Of a stretch of DNA of 64,000 nucleotides, positions 44,375-53,639 are shown piece after piece. This stretch comes from Clostridium massiliamazoniense (GTDB taxonomy: Bacteria; Bacillota; Clostridia; Clostridiales; Clostridiaceae). The translations under genes were made by a program, and so were the position numbers. Positions within the stretch are counted from its first letter, which is position 1, and each line of letters begins with the position of its first letter. The DNA lies in the NCBI RefSeq assembly GCF_001403635.1, contig NZ_LN879467.1, forward strand, positions 124,001 through 188,000. Direction: 5' to 3'. The notes below the pieces were generated by a model. It ran no database searches, was not told where the DNA came from, and saw only the letters and a program-made list of their open reading frames with translations.

Positions 44375-44403
44375 TAGACATATATTTCTATTGATGCTAT
44401 AAT
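44375..44403 (+). promoter_or_regulatory. Sigma-A promoter of the HxlR gene
   Basis: TAGACA (44375-44380), 17-base spacer, TATAAT (44398-44403), 35 bases before the start codon. Confidence 0.6.
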
Positions 44404-44438
44404 AAAAAAACATAATTAAACCAAAGAGGTGACTTTTC

Positions 44439-44777
44439 TTGATAGAATACAAAAATAAAAAATATGTTTGTTTACTCGACTTAGGATTTGAAACAATTAG
44501 AGGAAAGTGGAAAAGTGTAATTCTTTGTCATTTATATGATGGACAAAAAAGATTTTTAGAACTCCAAAGACTGACTCAGGGAGTTAGCCAAAAAGTTCTT
44601 ACTGAAAAATTAAAGGAACTAGAATCTGATGATTTAATAGAAAAAGTCGTCTATGCAGAAATTCCTCCAAGGGTTGAATACAAATTAACAACTAAAGGTT
44701 TAGAGTTAGCTGAAGCTGTAAAACTTATAGAACATTGGTCTACAAAATATTATAAGGATGAAATAAGCACAAACTAA
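44439..44777 (+). CDS. HxlR-family winged-helix regulator
   Basis: 112 residues, single HxlR winged helix. The core is the FETIRGKWKSVILCHL segment, RFLELQRLTQGVSQKVLTEKLKELESDDLIEK (recognition helix region) and VEYKLTTKG wing. HxlR-type proteins often sense thiol-reactive compounds; Cys residues here are near positions 8 and 28. TTG start with AGAGGTGA 6 bases upstream. Divergent from the OYE gene, its likely target. Confidence 0.88.
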   Translation: MIEYKNKKYVCLLDLGFETIRGKWKSVILCHLYDGQKRFLELQRLTQGVSQKVLTEKLKELESDDLIEKVVYAEIPPRVEYKLTTKGLELAEAVKLIEHWSTKYYKDEISTN

Positions 44778-44800
44778 GTCCCTATTTCTTAGTTTGTGTT
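44768..44800 (+). terminator. Terminator of the HxlR gene, overlapping its stop codon
   Basis: CACAAACTAAG and CTTAGTTTGTG pair perfectly over a 9-base loop, but no long T-run follows, so moderate strength. Confidence 0.6.
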
Positions 44801-44954
44801 GTAATATATTTTTCGTTTGTTTTTATAATAATCATTTACGAGTATTTTATTTTAGTGTATTTAATATAAATAACACCAAAATAAAGGAGATATATTGGTA
44901 AACTCCATATATCCCCCTTATTGCCTATTTATTTTATAACTAATATTTGTTATT

Positions 44955-45072
44955 CTCTAAATTTCTATTAACCTAAGATAAATAAATACTCTTCCTAAAT
45001 AACTTCCACTAATCATTCAGATGGAGTCAAAACTCCACTTAAATTAAGTCTATGCTTATCTCCTATATTTTT
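44955..45072 (+). repeat. Dispersed repeat family B, near full-length copy
   Basis: Contains AACCTAAGATAAATAAATAC, then AAATAACTTCCACTAATCAT, then ACTTAAATTAAGTCTATGC, in family order. Confidence 0.55.
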
Positions 45073-45114
45073 GATTTAAAATTATTCCACCAGAAAAGTT
45101 AATAAAAATAGGTA

Positions 45115-45336
45115 TTATAATCCATAAAAAAATGATCTACGAACTAATATTCCAGCTAATCCTATTATTATAAATAATATTCCTGTTACAACTAGTAATT
45201 TAATTTGTGCCTTTATATATTCCTCAACATCTTTTACTCCATTAACTCTATTTTCTTTATATATAAATCCCTTAGGTAACACTGGTGATAAACAAAGAAA
45301 AATACCTAATATAATTAATATAACATCAGTTGACAT
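45115..45336 (-). CDS. Small two-TM membrane protein, about 73 aa
   Basis: Two transmembrane helices (about 5-22 and 47-66) with a polar loop containing IKAQIK. The ATG at 45336 has AGGAGAG 4 bases upstream, better than an ATG 18 bases further out. Family not recognised; similar in outline to SdpI-like or DUF3899-type small proteins, but I cannot confirm. 46 bases downstream of the LUD gene, so probably the same operon. Confidence 0.6.
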   Translation of the reverse strand: MSTDVILIILGIFLCLSPVLPKGFIYKENRVNGVKDVEEYIKAQIKLLVVTGILFIIIGLAGILVRRSFFYGL

Positions 45337-45382
45337 TTTCTCTCTCCTAATCATTAGTTTATTTATAAATTTTAAATAGAAT

Positions 45383-46024
45383 TTAGTAACCTAAATTCTC
45401 ATTTAAAATTATGACATGCATCCTACCCTTTGTCCCTTCTTCTTTTATTAAAGTATACTTTTTGCATATTCTCTCTTCACTTTTACAATCCATACAGTAT
45501 CCTATTTTAGAACAAGGTGTTTTTCTATCTAATCGCTTAGCATTTGCTGGAGCTGAAATAGATTTATTCCTTTCAATAGCCTCATCTACATTTTTAACTA
45601 ATTTATTTACTCCACAAATAACAATAACTTTATTAGGCCCATATAACATAGCTGCAACTCTATTACCATTTCCATCAACATTATAAAGATATCCCTCTTC
45701 AGTGATTGCATTAGTACTTGTTATATAAACATCACTTAACAAACTTTCCCTAAATATATTAACTACTTCTTCCCTTGTTAAACCTTCTTTATATCTATCT
45801 AAAAAGTTATATCTACCACTTCTTAGGTAACTTAATAAATCAAGTTCATTCAATGTTGCAGACCCCCCAACAGCTACCTTATCTCCTTCTAGACTTAAAG
45901 TTTCTATTATTTCTATTAGTTCCTCTCTAGTATTTATAAAATATGAACTTATATTATTTTTCTCTAAATTCTCCATAGTTCTTTTTACCTTTGTAGCCAT
46001 AAGCCACTCCATATTTTTATCCAT
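45383..46024 (-). CDS. LUD-domain protein (YkgG/LutC family)
   Basis: 213 residues. The whole chain is a LUD domain (lactate utilisation, YkgG/LutC type): VAVGGSATLNELDLL, SLLSDVYITSTNAITEEGYLYNVDGNGNRVAAMLYGP and VIVICGVNKLVKN. A C-terminal Cys cluster (TPCSKIGYCMDCKSEERIC) is an extra, metal-binding-like feature that the short LutC lacks. Partners LutA and LutB are not next to it. Function beyond the family is unknown. AAGGAGG upstream of the ATG. Confidence 0.82.
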   Translation of the reverse strand: MDKNMEWLMATKVKRTMENLEKNNISSYFINTREELIEIIETLSLEGDKVAVGGSATLNELDLLSYLRSGRYNFLDRYKEGLTREEVVNIFRESLLSDVYITSTNAITEEGYLYNVDGNGNRVAAMLYGPNKVIVICGVNKLVKNVDEAIERNKSISAPANAKRLDRKTPCSKIGYCMDCKSEERICKKYTLIKEEGTKGRMHVIILNENLGY

Positions 46025-46109
46025 TCCTAATTCCTCCTTATTAATCTAACCGTACTTATATTATAAAACAAAAATATCCAAAAAAACTCAAAAATACGAA
46101 TTAACACAA

Positions 46110-46156
46110 AAAGTTGCATCAAATTATATAGCTAAAGCTAAAATTTGATGCAACTT
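46110..46156 (-). terminator. Intrinsic terminator of the 46161 gene
   Basis: AAGTTGCATCAAATT and AATTTGATGCAACTT are perfect arms with an AT-rich loop of about 17 bases and a T-run on the minus strand. Confidence 0.85.
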
Positions 46157-46160
46157 CCTC

Positions 46161-46577
46161 CTATTCCTCTACTTTTTCTATTACTACAAAGAATTCACCG
46201 CAATTTCTACATATTTCTACAAATACAATATAACTACTATCTACTTTACCTGCTTTTTTCATCTTATTAAAAGATAAATTTTCATTTTCCTTGCTAATAT
46301 TGCTTGTTACATATTTATTATCTTTAGTATTTATGTAAAATTGATACTCTAAAAATGGAAAAAATTTATCATTTTCATTTCCAAAATTACAACTTTCACA
46401 AGGTTCATCATAATAAGATTTTTCAAACTTAATATTCTCCTTACTTTCATTTAGTAAAGTTAATATTTTATCTAAATCTATATTCTCTACAGGATACTCT
46501 TCATCATTTATTAAATCAAGAAATCTCTCCTTATTTAGTATAAATTCTTTTCCTTCAAATACAAATTTATAATCCAT
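46161..46577 (-). CDS. Hypothetical protein with two CxxC pairs
   Basis: 138 acidic residues. Two CxxC pairs (CESC near 60-63 and CRNC near 124-127) suggest one zinc knuckle. Not recognised as any family. ATG with AGGAGGATTTT. The next gene upstream (46604) ends only 26 bases away, so both are likely one operon. Confidence 0.6.
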   Translation of the reverse strand: MDYKFVFEGKEFILNKERFLDLINDEEYPVENIDLDKILTLLNESKENIKFEKSYYDEPCESCNFGNENDKFFPFLEYQFYINTKDNKYVTSNISKENENLSFNKMKKAGKVDSSYIVFVEICRNCGEFFVVIEKVEE

Positions 46578-46603
46578 AAAATCCTCCTAATGATTAATCA
46601 ATT

Positions 46604-47053
46604 CTACAGTTCTCCATTATTTATTCTTTGAATATAATTTTCCAACTCAGAATCCATATAATAATATTTTGATTTAATTTCTTCTAATTTTACTTTAAAT
46701 TCTTTTCTTATTTTTTCATTTTTTAATATGTTATCAATTAAATCTATAACTAATTCGATTCCACAAATAGTTCCTCTTGCTATATTTTTATCTTCATCGA
46801 TAAATCTACTAGAAACATCATTTAATCTGGTAATTAATTTTCCCTCAACTGCATCGTATACAAGAACTTGCTTTTTTAGAAATAATACCTCTTCCTCTAA
46901 GTATTCCCTATGTTCCCCCATTATTTCTAAGGTATCATTTAATAGTATTTTCAATTCAGAATCCAATGCCATTCTCCACATTTTTCTTGTTTCTTTTTCT
47001 CCAACTATTATTCCTTGAAGCTGTTCATTTAATTCCTTTAAGCCTTGTTCCAT
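46604..47053 (-). CDS. Helical hypothetical protein, 149 aa
   Basis: Almost entirely alpha-helical, coiled-coil-like (residues 1-75 with many Glu/Leu/Lys heptads; 95-145 again). No membrane segment and no motif. ATG with AAGGAGAGGG upstream. First gene of a unit with 46161. Confidence 0.6.
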   Translation of the reverse strand: MEQGLKELNEQLQGIIVGEKETRKMWRMALDSELKILLNDTLEIMGEHREYLEEEVLFLKKQVLVYDAVEGKLITRLNDVSSRFIDEDKNIARGTICGIELVIDLIDNILKNEKIRKEFKVKLEEIKSKYYYMDSELENYIQRINNGEL

Positions 47054-47142
47054 TAAAATCCCTCTCCTTAGTACTTTTTCTTAAGTATCAATATTTATTA
47101 TACATCTCTTTAGTATTTTTAAATATACTTAATTTTTCATCT

Positions 47143-47262
47143 GATGCCTCATGTCTGTAATGCTCCGATGTTCTATAAATTTAATGCTAGATAACTCCAT
47201 CAAAATTCAAATGTAGCTTTAACTCTATCTAAGTTAAGTCTAAGTTTATCTATATAGTATCA
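47143..47262 (+). repeat. Dispersed repeat family B, near full-length copy
   Basis: ATGTCTGTAATGCTCCGATG, TTCTATAAATTTAATGC, TAGATAACTCCATCAAAATT, ACTCTATCTAAGTTAAGTC in family order. It lies 13 bases from the stop codon of the short gene at 47276. Confidence 0.6.
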
Positions 47263-47275
47263 ATTGCTCAATCCA

Positions 47276-47425
47276 TTAATTCCATAGACGCCACCACTTT
47301 TTACTTTTTCTATAATTTTGTTGTCTTTCCATTAACTCTAATCTTTTTATCCTTAAACGCCTATCTATTTCACTTAAGTTTTTAATATCTTCATTTACTA
47401 TACCTTCATTTTTATCAATATACAT
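47276..47425 (-). CDS. Small basic protein, 49 aa
   Basis: A frame below the usual length limit: MYIDKNEGIVNEDIKNL followed by a highly basic helix (DRRLRIKRLELMERQQNYRK) and a Trp-rich end. AGGGGGAATTCCT upstream of the ATG supports translation. No family. Confidence 0.55.
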   Translation of the reverse strand: MYIDKNEGIVNEDIKNLSEIDRRLRIKRLELMERQQNYRKSKKWWRLWN

Positions 47426-47641
47426 AGGAATTCCCCCTTAGATTTTTATTTAATTCTAACATTATAAAATTATCTTTAATTGTATATGTTTAAATTAATG
47501 TTTTATCCTATTTATATCCTAAAAATTTAAATTTTATTCTAAATTGCATTAATTAAAATATTAAGACAACTTTAAATACTGTAAAAACTACAATAAAAAT
47601 ATAAGGTCTATAATAAAAAACTCAATTATATAAACATAGAT

Positions 47642-47989
47642 TTAATTACTACCAAAAAATTCTTTTCGTCTTTGCTTATTAATATAATTAATAGCTCTCA
47701 TTTTGAATCTTTCTACTTCTCTACAATTATAAAAATTCATTAAATCAACTGATAAAAACATTAAATCTACTATCAAATAATTTAAGTCTTTTATGTTTTC
47801 ACTATCAGTACTTTCTATGCTCTCTATACTACTTTTTAACTGTTGAATTTTCATATTATACTCTTCTAATAAGTTAAATTCATCTTTACTCTCAAAATCA
47901 AAAACCTCCTTATTCACCATTTTTTCAATAAATTTACTATAATCATTATTTACTTTTTTATATCTTTCATAAATATCTAATAAAGTCAT
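47642..47989 (-). CDS. Helical hypothetical protein, 115 aa
   Basis: Not recognised. Helical throughout, amphipathic (10-55) and with a hydrophobic helix (68-84, NYLIVDLMFLSVDLMNF) that might be packed inside. ATG with AAAGGATGAG upstream. Stands alone. Confidence 0.6.
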   Translation of the reverse strand: MTLLDIYERYKKVNNDYSKFIEKMVNKEVFDFESKDEFNLLEEYNMKIQQLKSSIESIESTDSENIKDLNYLIVDLMFLSVDLMNFYNCREVERFKMRAINYINKQRRKEFFGSN

Positions 47990-48256
47990 ATCTCATCCTT
48001 TAATATTATTTAAAGTACTAAATTAATTTTTAAGAACTATTTACCTAATCCTTAATATATTTACTTAATTATTTAAAAATACACTTTAAATAATATCCCT
48101 TTCATCATAATATTTATCTAATAATTACTATATAATTATAACAAATAATATCTCTAATATAAATTTTTTATCTTTTTTAAAACCTCAATTTATTGAATAA
48201 AATTTAAATTCCTTGAATATATTAAATTTGAAATCTAATTTACGAGATGATATACA

Positions 48257-49921
48257 ATGAAATTTAATAAGTTTGCCTATAAAATCTTAATAAAAAAAGG
48301 ACATAAACTTTTTAATGAATTTAATGATAATACTAAAAATCCTCTAACTGTGAATTTCAATACTTTAATAGAAATTTTAAAAGATAATAAAACTACTGAA
48401 TATGGTCATATCCATAAATTCCAAGATATTTCCACTATTGAAGACTTTAAAATGATGGTTCCTTTAAGTGATTATACAAATTTTAAAGATTATATAGATA
48501 GAATGGCTAATGGTGAAAAAAATTTATTACTTAGTGATCCTATTGAATTTTTTAGTCATACTTCCGGCACAACTGGGTATCAAAAATTAATTCCAAACAC
48601 AAAAAAATCGAGAACAAATGCTTCTAAATATATGGGCTTATTAACTCAATTTATAGTTTTTGATTACCTAAAATATAAATGGACTTACAAAAAAGGTCTT
48701 ATGCTAACAGATATGCTAGAAACCAATAAAAGTTCTGGAGGTATAACTATAAGTTCTGCTACTTCTGGTGGAATGCGAGGAATAAAATTTCTAATCCCTT
48801 ATATCTGGACATCCCCCTTAGAAGTTATGAAAGTAAAAGATAGGGAATCTTCTTTATATCTTCATTTACTTTTTGCTCTTGAATATAAAGACTTAATGTA
48901 TATTGGAGGAACATTTATTTCTTCAATTCTTGATTTGTTTAGAATTCTTGAAAGTAACTATGATAAACTAATTTATGATATAAAAACAGGCACAATTAAT
49001 AAAAATCTTAATATTTCAAATGAACTAAAAAAAGCTATCATGAAAAAACTAAAACCTAACCCTGAAAGATCTAACTATTTGCAAAAAGAATTTAAAAAAG
49101 GATTTAAAAATATAGCAAAACGAATATGGCCTAATCTTAATGTTATTATAACTGTAACTGGTGGTAATTTTTCAATTTATGATAATAAAGTCAAATACTA
49201 CATCGCTTCAATCCCAATATACTCCAGTGCCTATGGAGCTTCTGAGTCCTCTATAGCTATAAATCCATACCTCAATAAGGTCTCTTACGTTTTGCTACCT
49301 GATGCTGCCTTTTTTGAATTTATTAAAGAAAATGATATATTTCTGAAAAATCCTAAAACCTATAACTTAAATGAACTAGAAATAAATCAAAACTATGAAA
49401 TTGTTGTAACAAGCTTCAATGGATTATATAGATATAGACTAGGTGATGTAATTAAAGTTATAGATTTTTATAATAAAAGTCCTGAACTTATATTTTTATA
49501 TAGAAAAAATCAACTTCTTAATATGGTATCTGAAAAAATGACTGAAGAGCAAGTTAAGAATGCTTTGAGTTCTCTTGAAAATAAATTATCACTTAAAATA
49601 ATAGACTATTGTACTAGTCCAAATAATTCAACTACTCCCGGAAATTATCTTTTTTTCATTGAATTAAATAAAGACTTTCCTCATAAAAAGAAACTTGAAG
49701 AAATGTTAGATTTAGAACTTTGTAATTCTAATAAAGCCTACCATCGGTTCAGAGAAAAAAATGCTCTTAGTAGGGTTCAAATAATATTATTAGAAAAAGG
49801 CTCCTTTGAAAAATTTAAAGAATTTTTAATAAAAAAAGGAGCCTCAAAAAACCAACTTAAAATTCCAAGAGTGATTACATCTAAAGAATTATTAAATATA
49901 TTTAATTATCATTCTATATAA
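48257..49921 (+). CDS. GH3-family (auxin-responsive promoter) acyl-adenylating enzyme
   Basis: 554 residues of the GH3 family, ANL-like enzymes best known in plants for joining acids such as jasmonate or auxin to amino acids. ATP/AMP-binding motif FSHTSGTTGYQKLIP (99-113), second motif YGASESSIAINP, then YRYRLGDVIKV with the Asp of the usual YRLGD, and EKMTEEQV in the C-terminal lid. Bacterial members exist but their substrates are mostly unknown. Weak ribosome binding site (GAGATGAT). Single gene. Confidence 0.85.
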   Translation: MKFNKFAYKILIKKGHKLFNEFNDNTKNPLTVNFNTLIEILKDNKTTEYGHIHKFQDISTIEDFKMMVPLSDYTNFKDYIDRMANGEKNLLLSDPIEFFSHTSGTTGYQKLIPNTKKSRTNASKYMGLLTQFIVFDYLKYKWTYKKGLMLTDMLETNKSSGGITISSATSGGMRGIKFLIPYIWTSPLEVMKVKDRESSLYLHLLFALEYKDLMYIGGTFISSILDLFRILESNYDKLIYDIKTGTINKNLNISNELKKAIMKKLKPNPERSNYLQKEFKKGFKNIAKRIWPNLNVIITVTGGNFSIYDNKVKYYIASIPIYSSAYGASESSIAINPYLNKVSYVLLPDAAFFEFIKENDIFLKNPKTYNLNELEINQNYEIVVTSFNGLYRYRLGDVIKVIDFYNKSPELIFLYRKNQLLNMVSEKMTEEQVKNALSSLENKLSLKIIDYCTSPNNSTTPGNYLFFIELNKDFPHKKKLEEMLDLELCNSNKAYHRFREKNALSRVQIILLEKGSFEKFKEFLIKKGASKNQLKIPRVITSKELLNIFNYHSI

Positions 49922-49927
49922 TTATTA

Positions 49928-50944
49928 TTATTTATAGAACATGTTATTCATCGCCTCTATAGCTGATGCATTTCTTATTCCTGGTGAAAGATCTGCTAAT
50001 CCTATTACATGTATATTATTATTTTTTATAGCAGTTACATCTTTTAGTGCTGGATTATTTTTAAGAAAATCTATTTTCTCCTTAACAGGTTTCCCAGCTA
50101 AATAATCAGTTACTATAATTACATCAGGATTTTTCTTAACTATGCTTTCAAAAGATACTGTTTCATATGGTTTACTCAAATCTCCAAAGACATTTTTTCC
50201 ACCTGCTAAAGTTATTAAGTTATTTGGTAAGCCACCACCTACAACCATAGCATCTTTTTCTCCTGAATCATAAATTAAAACTTTAGCCTTTTCTTCTTCT
50301 GTCTTTTTACTAACTTCTTTTTCAACTTGTGCTATTCTATTCTTCATTTCTGTAATTACAGAATTTGCATTATCTTCAACATTAAATATTCTTCCAAGCA
50401 TTGCAAAATCCTCATATACTGTATCAACTGTAGCATCTGGTCCTGCTGATTTTGCCATAAATGGTGCTATCCCTTCATTTACAAGCTCCTGAGCAGTTCC
50501 TGTTGTATCTGCTGATATAGAAGCTTCCCATCCACTTACAAAATCAGGTTTTGTAGCCATAAATGCTTCTTTTGATATTGAATGACCTTCTGCAACCTTT
50601 AATACAGGTATTTTATCATAAGCGGCCTTAAATTGTGGTAATATAGGATTATCTAAAAGAGCAGTTCCAACCATTCTATCCCCTAAATTTAAAGCTAATA
50701 ACATTTCTGTCATGAATTGAGAAAGAGTTACTGCCCTTGTAGGTGCTTTTTTAATTACTACATCAGCTTTTTCCTTTCCATTATCAAAAACATAACTTAC
50801 TTCTTTGTAACTTTCATCATTTTTTTCTGTTTTTATCTCATTATCCTTAGATCCTTTTTCTACTTTTGCTCCACATCCTACAAAAACTCCTGAAATAACA
50901 ACTATTGATAATCCCATTAACATTAATTTTATTTTTTTATTCAT
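49928..50944 (-). CDS. FecB/BtuF-type substrate-binding lipoprotein
   Basis: 338 residues, lipobox VISGVFVGCG with Cys24. TroA-like helical-backbone binding fold (PF01497). It delivers an Fe3+-siderophore, heme or cobalamin to the permease. Specificity not readable. It is 138 bases downstream of the ATPase gene, a gap that holds a Fur-box-like sequence, so it may also have its own promoter. ATG with GGGAGTG upstream. Confidence 0.88.
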   Translation of the reverse strand: MNKKIKLMLMGLSIVVISGVFVGCGAKVEKGSKDNEIKTEKNDESYKEVSYVFDNGKEKADVVIKKAPTRAVTLSQFMTEMLLALNLGDRMVGTALLDNPILPQFKAAYDKIPVLKVAEGHSISKEAFMATKPDFVSGWEASISADTTGTAQELVNEGIAPFMAKSAGPDATVDTVYEDFAMLGRIFNVEDNANSVITEMKNRIAQVEKEVSKKTEEEKAKVLIYDSGEKDAMVVGGGLPNNLITLAGGKNVFGDLSKPYETVSFESIVKKNPDVIIVTDYLAGKPVKEKIDFLKNNPALKDVTAIKNNNIHVIGLADLSPGIRNASAIEAMNNMFYK

Positions 50945-51014
50945 AACTTAACACTCCCTTACTTATCTGTTGTTTCTTAATAATTAATAAACAATTCTCA
51001 TTATTTTTTTATAT

Positions 51015-51034
51015 GATAATAATAATGCTTTATC
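51015..51034. promoter_or_regulatory. Possible Fur-box-like sequence
   Basis: GATAATAATAATGCTTTATC resembles the Fur consensus GATAATGATAATCATTATC, but with a 1-base shift and mismatches. Confidence 0.3.
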
Positions 51035-51082
51035 ATTTAAATCCTTTACTTTTCATAAAAAATAAATTGCATCAAGTAATAA

Positions 51083-51859
51083 TTAATTATTACTCATATA
51101 AAATATATGTTTCTTATTTGTTATTGGATTAACTCCTATATAACAATTCACACCAAATAAATATTTTAACAATTCTTCTGTTATAATCTCTTCACATTTG
51201 CCATTAGCTACTACTTCTCCATCCTTCATTGCAATAATATAATCACAATACATAAGAGCTATATTCATATCATGAATAGCTGATAAAGTGGTAATATTAA
51301 GAGTTTTAACAATATCCATTACTTGAATTTGATAGCCTATATCTAAATGATTAGTTGGCTCATCCAAAATTAAAAATTCTGCATTTTGAACTAATATTCT
51401 TGCAATTAAGGTTCTTTGTTTTTCTCCACCTGAAAGGGTATTAAAATTTCTATACTTATGTTCACTAAGCCCAACTCTTTCTATCATTTTAGAAGTTATA
51501 TCTAAGTCTTCTTTAGAATAATCCTCAAATATTGATTTATAAGGATATCGCCCCATTTTTACTATATCCTCAACAGTAAAATCAAATTGTGTACTACTTT
51601 CCTGAGCTAAGACTCCAATTTCCCTTGCACATTGTTTAGAGGACATTGTAAGAAGCTCTTTATTATCAACATATATTTTCCCACTAGTAGGCTTGTATAC
51701 CCTATATATATTTTTTAATAATGTTGATTTTCCTGAACCATTAGGACCAATTATTCCAACAAAGCTTCCCCTTGGAATTTCCATAGATATATTATTTAAA
51801 ATTCTTTTATTTTCTATAAAAAATTCTAAATTCTCAACTTTAATTTTAATATCTTCCAT
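51083..51859 (-). CDS. ABC transporter ATPase, FecE/BtuD type
   Basis: 258 residues. Walker A GPNGSGKST (38-46), Q-loop AQESSTQFDF, signature LSGGEKQRTL, Walker B FLILDEPTNHLD and the switch His SAIHDMN are all intact. Its start overlaps the end of the permease gene by 1 base (at 51859), typical translational coupling. It powers uptake of an iron complex or cobalamin. Confidence 0.92.
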   Translation of the reverse strand: MEDIKIKVENLEFFIENKRILNNISMEIPRGSFVGIIGPNGSGKSTLLKNIYRVYKPTSGKIYVDNKELLTMSSKQCAREIGVLAQESSTQFDFTVEDIVKMGRYPYKSIFEDYSKEDLDITSKMIERVGLSEHKYRNFNTLSGGEKQRTLIARILVQNAEFLILDEPTNHLDIGYQIQVMDIVKTLNITTLSAIHDMNIALMYCDYIIAMKDGEVVANGKCEEIITEELLKYLFGVNCYIGVNPITNKKHIFYMSNN

Positions 51860-52917
51860 TAGTTTCTCCCTCCAAATGAATATTCATTTTTAGAAATTAA
51901 CCATAAGAAAAATGGTCCACCTATTAAAGATGTTATAATCCCAATTGGAATTTCTCTAGGTGAAAATGCAGACCTTGCTATAGCATCAGCCCAAATTAAA
52001 AATATAGCACCTGTTATTGATGAAAGTATTATTAATTTTCTATGACTACTTCCTGATATATATCTACAAATATGAGGAATAACAAGTCCTATAAAACCAA
52101 TAGCACCTGTTATAGCTACTAAAGATGCTGTTAGAATTGTAGCTAAAAGTATTATCACAGATTTTACAACCTTTACATTCATTCCTAAAATAATAGCACT
52201 ATCATCACCAAATAATAATAAATCCATAGATTTCGAAAGAAATATTGATGAAATCATAACAATTAATAAGATAATAATCGGTAGATATAATTTCTCGTAT
52301 GTTCCTCCACCTAAGCTTCCCATTATCCAAAACATAGCTGATTTAGCTTGATTAGAATTTTTAGCAGAATAAATGATTATATTTGTTATAGCTGAAAAAA
52401 TTGTTGAAATTGCTAATCCAGATAAAACTAATCTTGTTGTAGATGTACTTCGTCCCCATTGTGTTCCTATAACAAAAACCATTATTCCACATAATACAGC
52501 CCCTATAAAAGCTCCAAATGCAACAGATAATCCAGTGCTTACTGCTATTGTTGAACCAAATACTATAATAAATACAGCCCCTGCTGAAGCACCTGATGAT
52601 ATCCCTAAAATATAAGGATCCGCTATTGGATTTCTAGTAACGCATTGCATTAAAACTCCACAGGTAGCTAATCCTGCTCCTGTAACTAAGCCTAAAATTA
52701 CTCTTGGTACTCTTATTTCCCATATAATTGTTTCTATGCTTTCACTAAAATTATGAGAGCCTGTTAATTTACTGCCTAAAACATTGTATACAACTTTTGG
52801 CTCTATATAGGTACTCCCTATTGCAATACATATAATCACTGATATTATAAGTAATGCCAATAAAGCTATTACCCAAAAAGCAAATCTTTTGTTACTCTTT
52901 TCTTTAATTTTTTCCAT
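51859..52917 (-). CDS. ABC transporter permease, FecCD/BtuC type
   Basis: 352 residues, about ten helices. Typical parts: [45 protein letters not shown], and [68 protein letters not shown]. Acts as a dimer with the ATPase. First gene of the operon (permease, ATPase, binding protein). GGAGGGACG upstream of ATG. Confidence 0.92.
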   Translation of the reverse strand: MEKIKEKSNKRFAFWVIALLALLIISVIICIAIGSTYIEPKVVYNVLGSKLTGSHNFSESIETIIWEIRVPRVILGLVTGAGLATCGVLMQCVTRNPIADPYILGISSGASAGAVFIIVFGSTIAVSTGLSVAFGAFIGAVLCGIMVFVIGTQWGRSTSTTRLVLSGLAISTIFSAITNIIIYSAKNSNQAKSAMFWIMGSLGGGTYEKLYLPIIILLIVMISSIFLSKSMDLLLFGDDSAIILGMNVKVVKSVIILLATILTASLVAITGAIGFIGLVIPHICRYISGSSHRKLIILSSITGAIFLIWADAIARSAFSPREIPIGIITSLIGGPFFLWLISKNEYSFGGRN

Positions 52918-53158
52918 CGTCCCTCCATTCTTTCTACAACAAATTACTTAAAATTAGCTCTCCCACATATTATAAACTAAAAAATATAGATTATTAATAG
53001 ATTTTAAAGAATATTTTACAATTAAATATCTTTTTTTTTATTTATTTTATTTTTATCTTCTTTTTATAAGTCTTTTTTAAAAATTTCATTAATACAATAA
53101 AAGAAATTACAAATATTTATTTATCAACTTATTCCTTCCAAATATCTTTTTAAATAAA

Positions 53159-53197
53159 AAAAACTATTATTTAATATTTTAAATAATAGTTTTTTCT
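53159..53197 (-). terminator. Intrinsic terminator of the 53209 gene
   Basis: AAAACTATTATTTAA and TTAAATAATAGTTTT are perfect arms around TATT, with T8 on the minus strand. Confidence 0.85.
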
Positions 53198-53208
53198 TTT
53201 ATATTCAA

Positions 53209-53397
53209 TTATAATTTACTTCCTAAAAACAATAAAACTGATAATATTATTAACATTATAAAAATCAACAAAGTACTTTTATCTTCTTTACTTTGAGCTA
53301 ATACACAATTATTATTATTTTCTAAGTTTCCATCTTTTAAATTTTTTATTAGATATAGTATAAAGCCAATAATAATTATTATTATTAAAAAATACAT
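53209..53397 (-). CDS. Small two-TM protein, 62 aa
   Basis: Two hydrophobic helices (2-17 and 43-59) around an Asn-rich polar loop. AGAAGGG upstream of the ATG. Not recognised. Its own terminator supports it as a real gene. Confidence 0.6.
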   Translation of the reverse strand: MYFLIIIIIIGFILYLIKNLKDGNLENNNNCVLAQSKEDKSTLLIFIMLIILSVLLFLGSKL

Positions 53398-53639
53398 CTT
53401 TAGCCCTTCTCTCCAAATAACTATATTAGAGTTATAAACACTTAGATATTACACTGCACAATATTTATTTAATAATTAGTAGCTTTTATATTTTTCTTTA
53501 CTTAATATTCTATATTACATAATATGATAGTTCCTTATATTATGTTTATACATAATTGTATTTTTAGGGATTTATCCCATTTCTCTCGAACTTTTTACCT
53601 CAATACCAATAAATCTTACTCTCTGTACTATTATGCCCC

